From Sulfopaludibacter sp035606355 (GTDB lineage Bacteria; Acidobacteriota; Terriglobia; Bryobacterales; Bryobacteraceae), in contig DATNFO010000009.1 in NCBI GenBank assembly GCA_035606355.1, positions 1 through 28,848 on the forward strand: a DNA stretch of 28,848 bases, written 5' to 3'. Both the position numbers and the translations under genes were made by a program. This document shows positions 15,169 to 23,654 of this stretch, piece by piece. Positions within the stretch are counted from its first letter, which is position 1, and every line of letters begins with the position of its first letter. The notes beneath the pieces were generated by a model that saw only the letters and a list, made by a program, of their open reading frames with translations, had not been told where the DNA came from and did no database searches.

Positions 15169-16656
15169 TCACAGTTGCAGCATGGCGGCTAAGGTAATTA
15201 CTCCGTCCCACAGGTTCTTCAGCCGCAGGTTTTCATTATCCGTGTGTTGATTGTTATCGAAGTTCACAATCGGCACGGAAATCGCCGGCAGCGCCAGTTC
15301 GCGGACAAACGGGGCGATCGGCACAGTGCCGCCCATCGTGCGGATCTGCACCGGCTCCACGCCCCAGATGCGGCGTAATGCTGCCGCGGCCCGTTCGCCC
15401 TCGGGGGATTCGGGCTCGGTGCGAAATGCCTCCATACCTTCGGTCACCTTCACGCGCGCCAACCTCGGGTAGCGAGTGCGGTCGGCGTCGGAAGGGTCCC
15501 CCTCTACCAGGTGATATCCCTGCTTCTCCACGTATGCACGAACCAGTTGCGCCATCTTCATCGACGGCGTTTCCTTGACGAGCCGTATGTCGATTGCCGC
15601 CGTAGCATCGCTCGGAATAATCGTGCGCGGCTCGTCTACGTAGCCGCTCTTCATGCCACGAATATTGAGGCTTGGATATTGAATCGCTTCCTGCAGGCTT
15701 CTGCCGACCGCGTCGGGTTGCGCGACGCCGAAGAACTTCAGCAGCCCCGCTTCATCGTCCGGCACGGAATCCAGCACCCGCCGCTGCGCCGCCGTGAACG
15801 GTGGAACATCGGCGTAGAAGCCGGGGATGGTGGTGCGTCCCTGAGCGTCTTTCATGCCCGCGAGCAGTTGAGCAAGCCGCAGCGCCGGATTAGGAATCCA
15901 GTTCCCGTAGTGGCCGCTGTGCAGCGCCATTTTGGGCCCGAACACGGTGATCTCCAGAGCAACGAGTCCGCGAGCGCCGAATGCCAATGTCGGCCGGTCG
16001 CTCTGGTGAACCGGCCCATCGAGAATGTAGAGCACGGAAGCTTTGAGTTTCTCGCGGTACTTAGTAACCGCCGCAGTGAGACTTGGCGAACCCATTTCTT
16101 CTTCGCCATCCAGCACCACATGGATGTTACTCGCCGTCTTCCCCTGTAGCGCATCGAGCGCGGCGCAGAAGGCCACGATCGGCGCTTTATCGTCGGAGGC
16201 AGACCGCGCATAAATGCGCCACTGCGGCTCGAATGTATCGCGAGCGGTGAATTCGGGGATCTCGCGGGCGCCGTCTTCGAGGCGGCCATCGCGCATCACG
16301 GGGACGAAGGGGCTGCGCTGCTTCCAGCGCGCGGTATCGACCGGCTGGCCGTCGTAATGGATGTAGAACAGCAGCGTGCGTGAGGCGCCGGGCACGTTCT
16401 TTTCGGCGTAGACCAGCGGATTGCCGGCGGTCTCCAGAAGCTCCGCGTTCAGGCCCCGATGGCGCAGCATGCCCATGACGAAGTCTGCATTGCGACGGAT
16501 ATTCGCCCGGTCAGTGCCGACGTTCGGAATGGCCAGCAACTGCTCCAGTTCGCCGATCACCTGGCGCTGATGAGCCGCCGTCCAGGCCTGCAGCGCGGCA
16601 CGGTCCTGAGCGCGCACGGAAACCACGATCAACAGCAGAAGCGCGAGCGTTCGCAT
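15169..16656 (-). CDS. Secreted M20-family metallopeptidase
   Basis: This 495-residue protein has a short signal peptide (MRTLALLLLIVVSVRAQ). M20 zinc-site motifs are in order: HYDGQ with H100 and D102, SASDDKAP with bridging D155 or D156, and DGEEEMGS with catalytic E185 and ligand E186. The final ligand region is QHTDNENLR near the C-terminus. The dimerisation/lid domain lies in the middle (roughly 215-375). The family cleaves dipeptides or short peptides; the length and motif spacing resemble carnosinase/dipeptidase-type members. It is transcribed divergently from the fumarase gene with a 58-bp gap. Confidence 0.87.
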   Translation of the reverse strand: MRTLALLLLIVVSVRAQDRAALQAWTAAHQRQVIGELEQLLAIPNVGTDRANIRRNADFVMGMLRHRGLNAELLETAGNPLVYAEKNVPGASRTLLFYIHYDGQPVDTARWKQRSPFVPVMRDGRLEDGAREIPEFTARDTFEPQWRIYARSASDDKAPIVAFCAALDALQGKTASNIHVVLDGEEEMGSPSLTAAVTKYREKLKASVLYILDGPVHQSDRPTLAFGARGLVALEITVFGPKMALHSGHYGNWIPNPALRLAQLLAGMKDAQGRTTIPGFYADVPPFTAAQRRVLDSVPDDEAGLLKFFGVAQPDAVGRSLQEAIQYPSLNIRGMKSGYVDEPRTIIPSDATAAIDIRLVKETPSMKMAQLVRAYVEKQGYHLVEGDPSDADRTRYPRLARVKVTEGMEAFRTEPESPEGERAAAALRRIWGVEPVQIRTMGGTVPIAPFVRELALPAISVPIVNFDNNQHTDNENLRLKNLWDGVITLAAMLQL

Positions 16657-16694
16657 CTACACACGGTACACCTCGCGCGCCGCACGCTACAATC

Positions 16695-16700
16695 TATACT
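16695..16700 (+). promoter_or_regulatory. Possible -10 element for the fumarase gene
   Basis: TATACT (overlapped by a second candidate TACAAT at 16688-16693) lies in the 58-bp divergent gap, 14 nt before the ATG. No good -35 is seen. Confidence 0.3.
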
Positions 16701-16714
16701 TCCGAAACTTTTTT

Positions 16715-18235
16715 ATGGAATTTCTTGCTGCCAGCCTCCTTGAACTCGTCACGCAAACGGCTACGAATCTGCCGCCGGACGTGCGCGCCGCGATGTCCAT
16801 CGCCAGCCAAACCGAAACACCGGGAACGCAGTCTTCGCAGGCGCTCGATATCATCCTGAGCAACGTCGACATGGCTCACGAAGACAGCGGGCCGATCTGC
16901 CAGGACACCGGGATGCCGACATTTTTCGTGCATACCCCAGTAGGAGTCAACCAGATTCAGCTTCGCAAAGCGATTGTGGAGAGCGTCGCGGAAGCGACAC
17001 GTCTCGGCAAACTGCGCCCCAACTCCGTCGATTCCATTACGGGAAAAAACAGCGGCAACAACCTGGGCGAAGAGACGCCGGTGATTCACTTCGAGCAATG
17101 GGAAGAAGAGGAGATTGAAATTCGCCTCGTGCTCAAAGGCGGCGGCTGCGAGAACAAGAATATTCAGTACTCCGTGCCTTGCAATCTCGATCACCTCGGC
17201 CGCGCCGACCGCAACCTGGAAGGCGTGCGCAAGTGCCTGCTGCACGCGGTATGGCAGGCGCAGGGTCAAGGCTGCGCGCCGGGGGCACTGGGCGTCTGCA
17301 TCGGCAGCGACCGCGCACACGGCTACGATCTCGCCAAGCGTCAACTGCTGCGCACGCTGGACGACGTGAATCCGAACGAGACGCTCGCGAAACTGGAAGC
17401 TGAAGTGATGGAAGAGGCCAACCGGCTGGGTGTCGGCGCGATGGGGTTCGGCGGTAAGAGCTCGCTGATCGGCTGCAAGATCACCGCGGCCAACCGGCTG
17501 CCCGCGAGTTTCTTCGTCAGCGTCGCGTATGAGTGCTGGGCCTTCCGCCGCCTCGGCATTCGCGTGGATGCGACAAGCGGCGCCATCACTCAATGGCTCT
17601 ATCGCGATCCATCGCGACCGGTGGAGAAAATGGCGCGCGGCGAGGGTTTCCCGCTGACCGGCCGCGAAGTGATACTAACTCCGCCGCTGACGGAAGCGCA
17701 GATGCGCGCACTGAAGGTGGGCGACGTCGTGCTGATCCGCGGCGAAATGTTTACGGGGCGCGACAACGTGCACGCTTACCTGATGAAGAACCCTCCGCCC
17801 GTGGATCTGAATGGCGCGGCGCTCTATCACTGCGGCCCGGTGATGCTGAAGCAGGGCGACGAGTGGAGCGTAAAGGCTGCCGGACCGACCACCAGCATCC
17901 GCGAAGAGCCCTATCAGGCCGACGTGATCAGGAAGTACGGAGTGCGCGCGGTGATCGGCAAGGGAGGCATGGGCCCGAAGACGCTCGCGGCTTTGCAAGA
18001 GCATGGAGCGGTCTACCTGAACGGAATCGGAGGCGCGGCGCAGTATTACGCTCGAACCGTGCAGGAAGTGCTCGGCGTAAACCTGATGGAGTTCGGCATC
18101 CCCGAAGCGATGTGGCATCTGCGGGTGAAAGACTTCGCGGCGATCGTCACGATGGATGCGCACGGCAACAGCCTTCATGCGGACGTGGAGAAGTCGAGCG
18201 CCGAAGAACTCTCCGGGCTGGTAACGGCGGGTTAA
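16715..18235 (+). CDS. Class I fumarate hydratase (fused alpha and beta parts)
   Basis: This 506-residue oxygen-sensitive 4Fe-4S hydro-lyase interconverts fumarate and malate in the TCA cycle. Residues 1-290 are the alpha part, with likely cluster cysteines C62 (GPICQDTGMP), C187 (QGQGCAPGALG) and C274 (AYECWAFRR), which align in spacing with those of E. coli FumA. Residues from about 330 form the beta part, with VLIRGEMFTGRD, AGPTTSIRE, GKGGM and YLNGIGGAAQYY. L-tartrate dehydratase is a close relative, but there the two parts are separate genes. There is no Shine-Dalgarno; TATACT lies 14 nt before the ATG. Confidence 0.9.
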   Translation: MEFLAASLLELVTQTATNLPPDVRAAMSIASQTETPGTQSSQALDIILSNVDMAHEDSGPICQDTGMPTFFVHTPVGVNQIQLRKAIVESVAEATRLGKLRPNSVDSITGKNSGNNLGEETPVIHFEQWEEEEIEIRLVLKGGGCENKNIQYSVPCNLDHLGRADRNLEGVRKCLLHAVWQAQGQGCAPGALGVCIGSDRAHGYDLAKRQLLRTLDDVNPNETLAKLEAEVMEEANRLGVGAMGFGGKSSLIGCKITAANRLPASFFVSVAYECWAFRRLGIRVDATSGAITQWLYRDPSRPVEKMARGEGFPLTGREVILTPPLTEAQMRALKVGDVVLIRGEMFTGRDNVHAYLMKNPPPVDLNGAALYHCGPVMLKQGDEWSVKAAGPTTSIREEPYQADVIRKYGVRAVIGKGGMGPKTLAALQEHGAVYLNGIGGAAQYYARTVQEVLGVNLMEFGIPEAMWHLRVKDFAAIVTMDAHGNSLHADVEKSSAEELSGLVTAG

Positions 18236-18289
18236 TCTTGCCGATCGACGTTGCAGCGCAAATGGCGAAATCGAATTGCTTTACTCCGA

Positions 18290-18850
18290 TCCCCAGCACC
18301 TTTTACCGTATGTACATGATTCAGATAACGGAGCCGCGACCGTAACGGGTTATGAAAAAATATCAAATTGCTTTTTTGCCGCATTCAAACGCATTCGCAT
18401 CCCCGACACCGTTTGCCGCTCCCTAACGGTCACGGCTCCGTATGTAGTTGATTCTGCTTACGGAGCCGTGACCGTGAGGGAGCGGTAAATGGTGCATCGA
18501 AAGGCGTATGGAGCGCGACGAGAACAGTGGCCAAATTTTTTCACAAGCCCGTTAGGAAGCGGTAAAAGGTGCATCGAAAGGCGAATGGAGCGCCACGAGA
18601 ACAGCAGCCGGATTTTTCACAACCCCGTGAGGGAGCGGTAAAGGTGCATCGAAAGGCGAGTGGAGCGCCACGAGAACGGCAGCCGAGTTCTTTCACAAGC
18701 TCGTCAGAGCGGTAAAAGGTGCATCGAAAGGCGAATGGATCGCGACGAGAACAACAGCCGGATTTCTTCACAAGCCCGTAAGGGAGCGGTAAAAGGTGCC
18801 GAGGAACGGAGAGAATTCGATTTTTTCACAGCTCGTCAATCCGCGAGGGC
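18290..18850. repeat. Mosaic repeat array, locus 3
   Basis: The array begins with a partial palindrome (about 18306-18345; loop ATGTACATGATTCAGATA, left arm mostly missing). One reversed type Y unit (about 18348-18418) leads to a complete palindrome (18419-18482). Forward type X units start at about 18483, 18560, 18636 and 18710, with spacings of 77, 76 and 74 bp. A last, truncated Y-like unit starts at 18786. Relative to loci 2 and 4 the whole element is inverted (Y side left, X side right). It fills the gap between the fumarase gene and the gene at 18874; no gene is seen in it. Confidence 0.88.
18419..18482. repeat. 64-bp palindrome of locus 3
   Basis: The arms are 18419-18441 and 18460-18482, differing at single positions (CCCTAACGG against CCGTGAGGG). 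The loop is ATGTAGTTGATTCTGCTT (18 nt). Confidence 0.9.
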
Positions 18851-18873
18851 CGATCCGCTAAAGTGAGTTCTGT

Positions 18874-19395
18874 ATGAATGCTGCACGCTGGCTCTGCTCC
18901 GCTTCGCTGTTTCTCTGCGCCGCGTGCGCATACCCGCAGGACAAGAATACTGCGGAGGAGGTGGCCGTGGTGGAGATTGGGGCTGCGCCCAGCCGGAACC
19001 TGACCGATCGCACGTCAAGCTTCGGACCTACGGTTGCCGTTGAATTCACGCCCGTTGAGAAGTGGCTGGAAGTCGAGGCAGGGGTGACGCCCAGCTTCGG
19101 GCATCGCACGACCGAATGGGCAACCGACCTCATATTTAAAAAGCCGTGGACGCTATCGCCAACCGTCGAGTTCATGGCCGGCGTGGGCCCGGAGTGGATT
19201 CATACCAGAGAATCCGGCGCCTCCACGAATTCAGTCGCCGGCGAAGCGGCGCTCGATTTCATGTTCTGGCCGAAGGCGTGGAAGCGGAAGTTCGGCTGGT
19301 ATCTGGAACCGGCCTATGAATACAACTTCGGGCGCGGGCACGAAAAATCCATCGGCATCAGCTTCGGCGTCCTGATCGCGATTCGGAAACACTAA
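18874..19395 (+). CDS. Secreted, probable outer-membrane barrel-like protein
   Basis: This 173-residue protein has a signal peptide (MNAARWLCSASLFLCAACAYPQ). The mature part alternates polar and hydrophobic residues in strand-like runs (GPTVAVEFTPVEKWLEVEAGVTPSF, SPTVEFMAGVGPEWIH, WYLEPAYEYNFGRG) and ends in ISFGVLIAIRKH, which suggests a small outer-membrane beta-barrel. The CAAC near the signal end is not a proper lipobox because the -3 residue is Cys. No family is identified. TAAAGT lies 9 nt before the ATG and there is no Shine-Dalgarno. The ADOP permease gene follows after 61 bp. Confidence 0.68.
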   Translation: MNAARWLCSASLFLCAACAYPQDKNTAEEVAVVEIGAAPSRNLTDRTSSFGPTVAVEFTPVEKWLEVEAGVTPSFGHRTTEWATDLIFKKPWTLSPTVEFMAGVGPEWIHTRESGASTNSVAGEAALDFMFWPKAWKRKFGWYLEPAYEYNFGRGHEKSIGISFGVLIAIRKH

Positions 19396-19456
19396 TGCGG
19401 AACGCAGCCTAACTTTCGTTGCAACCGCGGCGTCTTACGAGCAGGAATCCTAACCC

Positions 19457-21916
19457 ATGAATACGCTCGGATTTTTTGAGACTCTCTGGCAGGATCTGCG
19501 GTACGGTCTGCGCATGTTGCGCCAATCGCCCGGATTGACGGCGGTGGCGCTGCTCTCGCTGGCCCTGGGAATCGGCGCCACCACGTCGATCTTCAGCGTG
19601 GTGTACGGCGTGTTGATCGCGCCGTACCCTTACGCGAAGCCGGCTGAGATTTGGGCTCCGGCCTTGCGCAGCGCGAAGAATCCCAAACAATGGAGCCCGG
19701 CCAGCCGCATGAGCGCGTATCTGCGGATGCGGGAAATGCCCGTCTGGAGTGAGACGATGGCGACCTTGCCCGATACGCGGTTGTTGACGGGTGGCCGCGC
19801 GCCGGAGAGCTTCACAACTACGCTGGTGACCGGCAACGCCTTCGATTTTCTGGGTGTGCGACCCGTGCTTGGACGAACGATCCAGCCGTCGGATATCGGC
19901 CCGGACGGACAGCCCGCGCCCGTGATCGTGCTGACCGATAACGCGTGGCATCGCTTGTTCGACGGGCGCGCCGATGCGCTCGGGCAGAAACTGGTGCTCA
20001 ACGACGAAGCGTACACCGTGATCGGCGTGATGCCTTCCCGCTTCGGCTGGTGGAACGACCAGGGCGGCTGGATCCCATTGAAACTGGATCCGCGACAGGA
20101 ACGCAGCGTGTTTCCGATTGTGCGGCTGGCGCGCGGAGTCTCGCCTAAGACCGCGGAAGACCAGCTGGAAACCCTGTACCACGATCTGGCGAAAGCCTCG
20201 CCGGAGGATTTCCCGAAAGAAGGCTTCCACGCGCTGTTGAAGAATTATCTGGACATGACGGTCGCCTCGGGAACCATGGAGGCGAGTTTACGAATGCTGT
20301 TCGGCGCGGTGGGTTTTCTTCTGCTGATCGCCTGCGCGAATGTGGCGAACCTGCAATTGGCGCGGGCCACGTCGCGCGCGCGGGAGATCGCGCTGCGCAT
20401 GGCCGTGGGCGCGGGTCGCGGCCGGGTGCTCAGGCAGTTGCTGACGGAAAATGTGGTGTTGTCGTTGGCGGGCGGTCTACTCGGAATCGCTCTGGCAAAA
20501 GGGATCACGCTCGGGGTGGTCAATCTCATGCCGGACTTCTACAAGCCGAACGAAGCGCGCATCACTTTGAACGAGTACGTCCTGCTGTTTACGGCGGCTG
20601 TGGCCGTGCTGACCGGTATCCTGTTCGGACTCGCCCCCGCATTGCAGTGTTCGCGGCTGGACCTGGTGGAAACGCTAAAAGAGGCTACCAAGGGATCGGG
20701 CGCGGGAGCCCGCGGCGGACGCACACGCAATCTTCTGGTGGTGGCTGAGGTGGCGCTCTCGGTCATGCTGCTGGTGGGCGCGGGATTGACGGTGCGGGGA
20801 TTCGTCGCACTGGAGCAGACTGAACTCGGGTTTCAGCCCGACCGGGTTCTCATGGTGAATATTCAGTTGCCTGCCAAGCGCTACACCACCTGGACGCAGC
20901 GGGTGGCGTTTACGCAGGACCTGATGGAGCGCGTGGCAGCGATTCCCGGAGCACAATCGGCGGCTATTGGAAACGGCGGATTGCCGTTCGGCGGGTTCCG
21001 CTCGCCGTTCACGATTGACGGTCAGCCGGTTTCAGGTTCGCAGCCCATGATGGTGGGGCTGATCAGTGCGGATTACGGACGAACGATGGGGATTCCGCTG
21101 GTGAGAGGTCGCGGATTTACCGTGCAGGACGTGCAGCACGCCGACCATGTTGCGATCATCAATCAGGCGGCCGCGCGCTTGTGGCCGGCGGGGACGGACC
21201 CGGTCGGGCGGCACGTTCACCTGGCGGCATTGGACAAACCGCAGGGCGCTTTACAGGCGCCCGGGCCGCAATCGGGAGAGGCCACTGTGGTGGGCGTGAT
21301 AGCGAACACGCGAAATGACGGATTGACGAGTCCACCGGCGCCGCAGGTTTTTCTGCCGTACACGGTGGTCGCGCCGCCGGGCCGCGCGCTTGCCGTTCGG
21401 GCACATGGAGATCCGATGCGGTTGCTGAATGCAGTTCGGGAGCAAGTGCGGCAGCTCGATCCGGAAATCCCGGTAAACCGGCCGATCACGATGGAGGAAG
21501 TGGTCGGGGAAGAGGTGAAGCAGCCGCGCTTTAATATGGCGCTGTTCACGTTTTTCGGCGGGCTCGGCCTGGCGCTGGCAGCCATCGGCGTCTTTGGCGT
21601 GCTGTCCTACAGTGTGGCGCGGCGAACTCACGAGATCGGGGTGCGTATGGCGTTGGGAGCGGAACGCAGCCATGTGCTCGGGCTGATGATGAGGATGGGT
21701 GGAAAGCTGGTCATGACAGGCTTAGCTGTAGGGGTCGCCGGGAGTTTGGTGTTGGGGCGATACGTCCAAAGTGAGGTGTTTTCCGTATCTGTCACGGACC
21801 CGGTTGCGATCGCGGGCGCGGTAGTTGTGCTGATGGCGACTGGTTTCGCAGCATGCGTGGCCCCGGCCCGGCGCGCGGCGCGACTGGAGCCGATGTCGGC
21901 GCTTCGGCACGATTGA
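19457..21916 (+). CDS. ADOP-type MacB/FtsX-like permease
   Basis: This 819-residue inner-membrane protein belongs to the acidobacterial duplicated orphan permease family. It has two halves, each a MacB-type periplasmic domain plus FtsX-type membrane segments. The first membrane helix is at about 27-54 (TAVALLSLALGIGATTSIFS). A central cluster at about 281-450 contains ANVANLQLARATSRAREIALR, VLLFTAAVAVLTGILFGLAP and VVAEVALSVMLLVGAGL. The C-terminal cluster starts at about 697 (GLALAAIGVFGVLSYSVARR) and ends near the PARRAARLEP motif. The family is called orphan because no ATPase gene is adjacent, as here. Its substrate is unknown; macrolide export or lipoprotein handling is only an analogy. 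Confidence 0.9.
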   Translation: MNTLGFFETLWQDLRYGLRMLRQSPGLTAVALLSLALGIGATTSIFSVVYGVLIAPYPYAKPAEIWAPALRSAKNPKQWSPASRMSAYLRMREMPVWSETMATLPDTRLLTGGRAPESFTTTLVTGNAFDFLGVRPVLGRTIQPSDIGPDGQPAPVIVLTDNAWHRLFDGRADALGQKLVLNDEAYTVIGVMPSRFGWWNDQGGWIPLKLDPRQERSVFPIVRLARGVSPKTAEDQLETLYHDLAKASPEDFPKEGFHALLKNYLDMTVASGTMEASLRMLFGAVGFLLLIACANVANLQLARATSRAREIALRMAVGAGRGRVLRQLLTENVVLSLAGGLLGIALAKGITLGVVNLMPDFYKPNEARITLNEYVLLFTAAVAVLTGILFGLAPALQCSRLDLVETLKEATKGSGAGARGGRTRNLLVVAEVALSVMLLVGAGLTVRGFVALEQTELGFQPDRVLMVNIQLPAKRYTTWTQRVAFTQDLMERVAAIPGAQSAAIGNGGLPFGGFRSPFTIDGQPVSGSQPMMVGLISADYGRTMGIPLVRGRGFTVQDVQHADHVAIINQAAARLWPAGTDPVGRHVHLAALDKPQGALQAPGPQSGEATVVGVIANTRNDGLTSPPAPQVFLPYTVVAPPGRALAVRAHGDPMRLLNAVREQVRQLDPEIPVNRPITMEEVVGEEVKQPRFNMALFTFFGGLGLALAAIGVFGVLSYSVARRTHEIGVRMALGAERSHVLGLMMRMGGKLVMTGLAVGVAGSLVLGRYVQSEVFSVSVTDPVAIAGAVVVLMATGFAACVAPARRAARLEPMSALRHD

Positions 21917-21935
21917 GGGTCAAACGCGGCATGGT

Positions 21936-21952
21936 GGGCGCGCTGCGCGCCC
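21936..21952. terminator. GC-rich hairpin between convergent genes
   Basis: GGGCGCG-CTG-CGCGCCC forms a perfect 7-bp stem between the ADOP permease gene and the oppositely oriented gene ending at 21959. Its place suggests a bidirectional terminator, although no U-run follows on either strand. Confidence 0.45.
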
Positions 21953-21958
21953 TACGTC

Positions 21959-22573
21959 TCACTTCCACTGACTTTCCAGCAGCTTCGTGTATTCTCCGGA
22001 GGCGTAGAGGTCGAACCGGAAATTCTTTGCGCTGATCGGAAGATACGAATCCTCTTCCATATAACAGCGGTAGAGCGCGTCGGCGTAGCGGTGATACCCC
22101 CGCAGGAATTCGGCGGAAAGGTCCGCAAGGCCGGGTGGAGTAGTGAAGAGAGCGTTCAGGCCCATGGCGCGGCTGAAGATAGAGGGATAATCCGCCACTC
22201 CCCAACGGAGGAGTTTCTGCTTGACGGTGTCCGGCGGCGAGGTGGTGAGTAAGGCCGCGAAACTCTGCCGGGTGAGTTCTTCGGGCACCGGATTCGGGGA
22301 TCGTTCGAGCGAATCGAGGCATTGATCGACCCAGCGGTGGACGTCTTTACCAATGAAAAAAAGCATGCGGATTTCGGCGTAGCGGCCCGCAGCCAGACGG
22401 CGGCGCAGTTCTTCGCGGTCCGCCCCTTCATCGGGAGCGAGGCCGGACAGGATCAGGGCAGCGCGGGAGTTTTCGAGTAGCGCCGAAGGGGGGACATGCT
22501 CGTTAAATGGGTGCAGAATCAACGGCGGGAGGTCCCAGACCGCCTCCGCCGGAATTGCCATTGTAGTTGCCAT
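21959..22573 (-). CDS. Hypothetical cytoplasmic protein
   Basis: This 204-residue protein has no signal peptide and no membrane segment. It is mostly alpha-helical by composition (REELRRRLAAGRYAEIRMLFFIGKDVHRWVDQCLDSLE; DLSAEFLRGYHRYADALYRCYMEED). Two cysteines are far apart. A second in-frame ATG four codons later (MAIPAEA) could be the true start, because AGGA sits directly against the first ATG. It is flanked by the ADOP permease and a pilin gene, with no obvious functional link. No family is recognised. Confidence 0.6.
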   Translation of the reverse strand: MATTMAIPAEAVWDLPPLILHPFNEHVPPSALLENSRAALILSGLAPDEGADREELRRRLAAGRYAEIRMLFFIGKDVHRWVDQCLDSLERSPNPVPEELTRQSFAALLTTSPPDTVKQKLLRWGVADYPSIFSRAMGLNALFTTPPGLADLSAEFLRGYHRYADALYRCYMEEDSYLPISAKNFRFDLYASGEYTKLLESQWK

Positions 22574-22697
22574 TCCTGTCTCTGGATGGCTTATCGGCAG
22601 GATGGTGCGAGAACTTTAAAGCGAGACAAATCCGATGTGTGCGAGGCAGTTCATACCAAAAGATAACCTAGCGTGGGGGTGCCATATCTCCTAGACT

Positions 22698-23000
22698 GTG
22701 AAACGGGTAATAACCGTGTTGAGTACTATACGGGACTTCTTTAAACGCGATCACGGACAGGACCTTGCGGAATACTGCCTGCTCGTGGCGCTGCTGGCGC
22801 TGATTACGGCCGGCATTCTGTTCCATGTTTCGGGTGGAATGCAGAACCTGTGGGGCGGCGCGAACACCACCATACAGACGGCGAATACAGCCGGCAGCGG
22901 CGGAACGCAGCAGACCGGGGCTCCGTCGAATCCGACGCCGAGCCGGGACGGCGGCCACGGTGGAGATGGCGGCACCAACACCGGCGACGGCGGGCACTAG
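22698..23000 (+). CDS. Flp/class IVb pilin-like protein with Gly/Thr-rich tail
   Basis: This protein of up to 100 residues has a short basic leader (MKRVITVLSTIRDFFKRDHG). The class IVb prepilin core HG-QDLAEYCLLVALLALITAG follows: probable cleavage after G20, with the hallmark Glu and Tyr at mature positions 5 and 6, and a single membrane helix at about 23-43. The rest (55-100) is low complexity, rich in Gly, Thr, Asn, Asp and His. The start is GTG at 22698; a GTG at 22716 is also possible, and neither has a good Shine-Dalgarno. Flp pilins normally need a tad cluster and prepilin peptidase, which are not in this window. Confidence 0.75.
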   Translation: MKRVITVLSTIRDFFKRDHGQDLAEYCLLVALLALITAGILFHVSGGMQNLWGGANTTIQTANTAGSGGTQQTGAPSNPTPSRDGGHGGDGGTNTGDGGH

Positions 23001-23078
23001 TCCTCAATTGTGAATTCAAGCGCGCTCCATTGTCCGCGGCGGGGCAGCCGTGGTAGCCTACGAGCGAAACGAGGGGAA

Positions 23079-23618
23079 ATGAAGAAACTTGCACTGGTGG
23101 CTTTGTGCCTGTCCGTTTCCGCGGCGCTGGCGCAGAATCAACCTGTCAAAACCAACCTGAAAGTAGGCGACGAAGCTCCTGATTTCACGGTTTCCGCGCG
23201 CAGCAGCAGCAGCGGAAAAGAAGTGAAGCTCAGCGATTTTCGCGGCAAGAAGAACGTCATTCTGGCATTCTTCCCCGCCGCGTTCAGCGGTGGTTGAACG
23301 CGCGAACTCACGGCATACCAGTCTGGTATCGGAAAATTTACAGCAAACGATTCGCAGGTGCTGGCGATCAGCACAGATACAGTATTCGTTCTTTCGCATT
23401 GGGCCAAGGAGCTTGGCGCGGAATTCCCGCTGTTGAGCGACCACGATCAGAAAATCGGCAAAGAGTACGGCGTTCTACAGCCGAACGGTTTCGATAACCG
23501 GGTCACGTTCGTAGTCGACATGGACGGGAAGATTGCGATGATCGAGGAAGGCAACTCAGCTATAGACCCCACAGGCGCGGACACTGCCTGCAGCAGGCTC
23601 GCGCACAAAAAACAGTAG
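23079..23618 (+). CDS. Secreted selenocysteine peroxiredoxin (AhpC/TSA family), TGA = Sec73
   Basis: This is one frame of 180 codons with a single internal TGA at 23295-23297 and the real stop TAG at 23616. The start has a strong Shine-Dalgarno (GAGGGG, 2 nt gap) and encodes a signal peptide (MKKLALVALCLSVSAALAQ). Residue 73 (TGA) is exactly where the peroxidatic cysteine belongs: FFPAAFSGG-U-TREL fits PxxxS/TxxC, with P66 and S70. The supporting active-site arginine is R141 (NRVTFVVD), and VLAIS and FPLLSD are standard AhpE/BCP-like motifs. C171 near the C-terminus could resolve a selenenyl-sulfide. Conserved sequence continues in frame after the TGA, and a SECIS-like hairpin follows. It would reduce peroxides in the periplasm. 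The alternative, a pseudogene with Cys mutated to stop, cannot be excluded, but the exact position makes it unlikely. An annotator ignoring Sec would split it into two fragments. Confidence 0.85.
23298..23332 (+). promoter_or_regulatory. Putative bacterial SECIS element
   Basis: Just downstream of the in-frame TGA, ATACC (23315-23319) pairs with GGTAT (23325-23329) around the loop AGTCT; drawn tighter it is a 6-bp stem around GTC. The loop starts 17 nt after the TGA counting from the stem base, or 23rd nt after it at the loop itself. This lies in the usual bacterial range, and a G is in the first two loop positions. The E. coli fdhF loop recognised by SelB is AGGUCU, closely similar. Pairing below the apical stem is weak. 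Confidence 0.65.
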
Positions 23619-23642
23619 AGCAGCATCGGGAAGATCTGCCGT

Positions 23643-23648
23643 TACACT
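23643..23648 (+). promoter_or_regulatory. Possible -10 element close to the DUF763 gene start
   Basis: TACACT ends 6 nt before the ATG at 23655, the same spacing as TATATT before the M14 gene. No clear -35 is seen, and read-through from the peroxiredoxin gene (36-bp gap) is equally possible. Confidence 0.25.
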
Positions 23649-23654
23649 GGTAGT

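Noticed and set aside
18874..18940. A lipoprotein signal (CAAC) in the secreted barrel-like protein.
   Set aside because: The -3 position is Cys rather than Leu/Val/Ile, so a standard signal peptide is more likely.
23079..23297. The peroxiredoxin gene could be a nonsense-mutated pseudogene made of two fragments.
   Set aside because: The only stop is a TGA exactly at the peroxidatic position, the frame is intact on both sides, the start and ribosome-binding site are good, and a SECIS-like hairpin follows.
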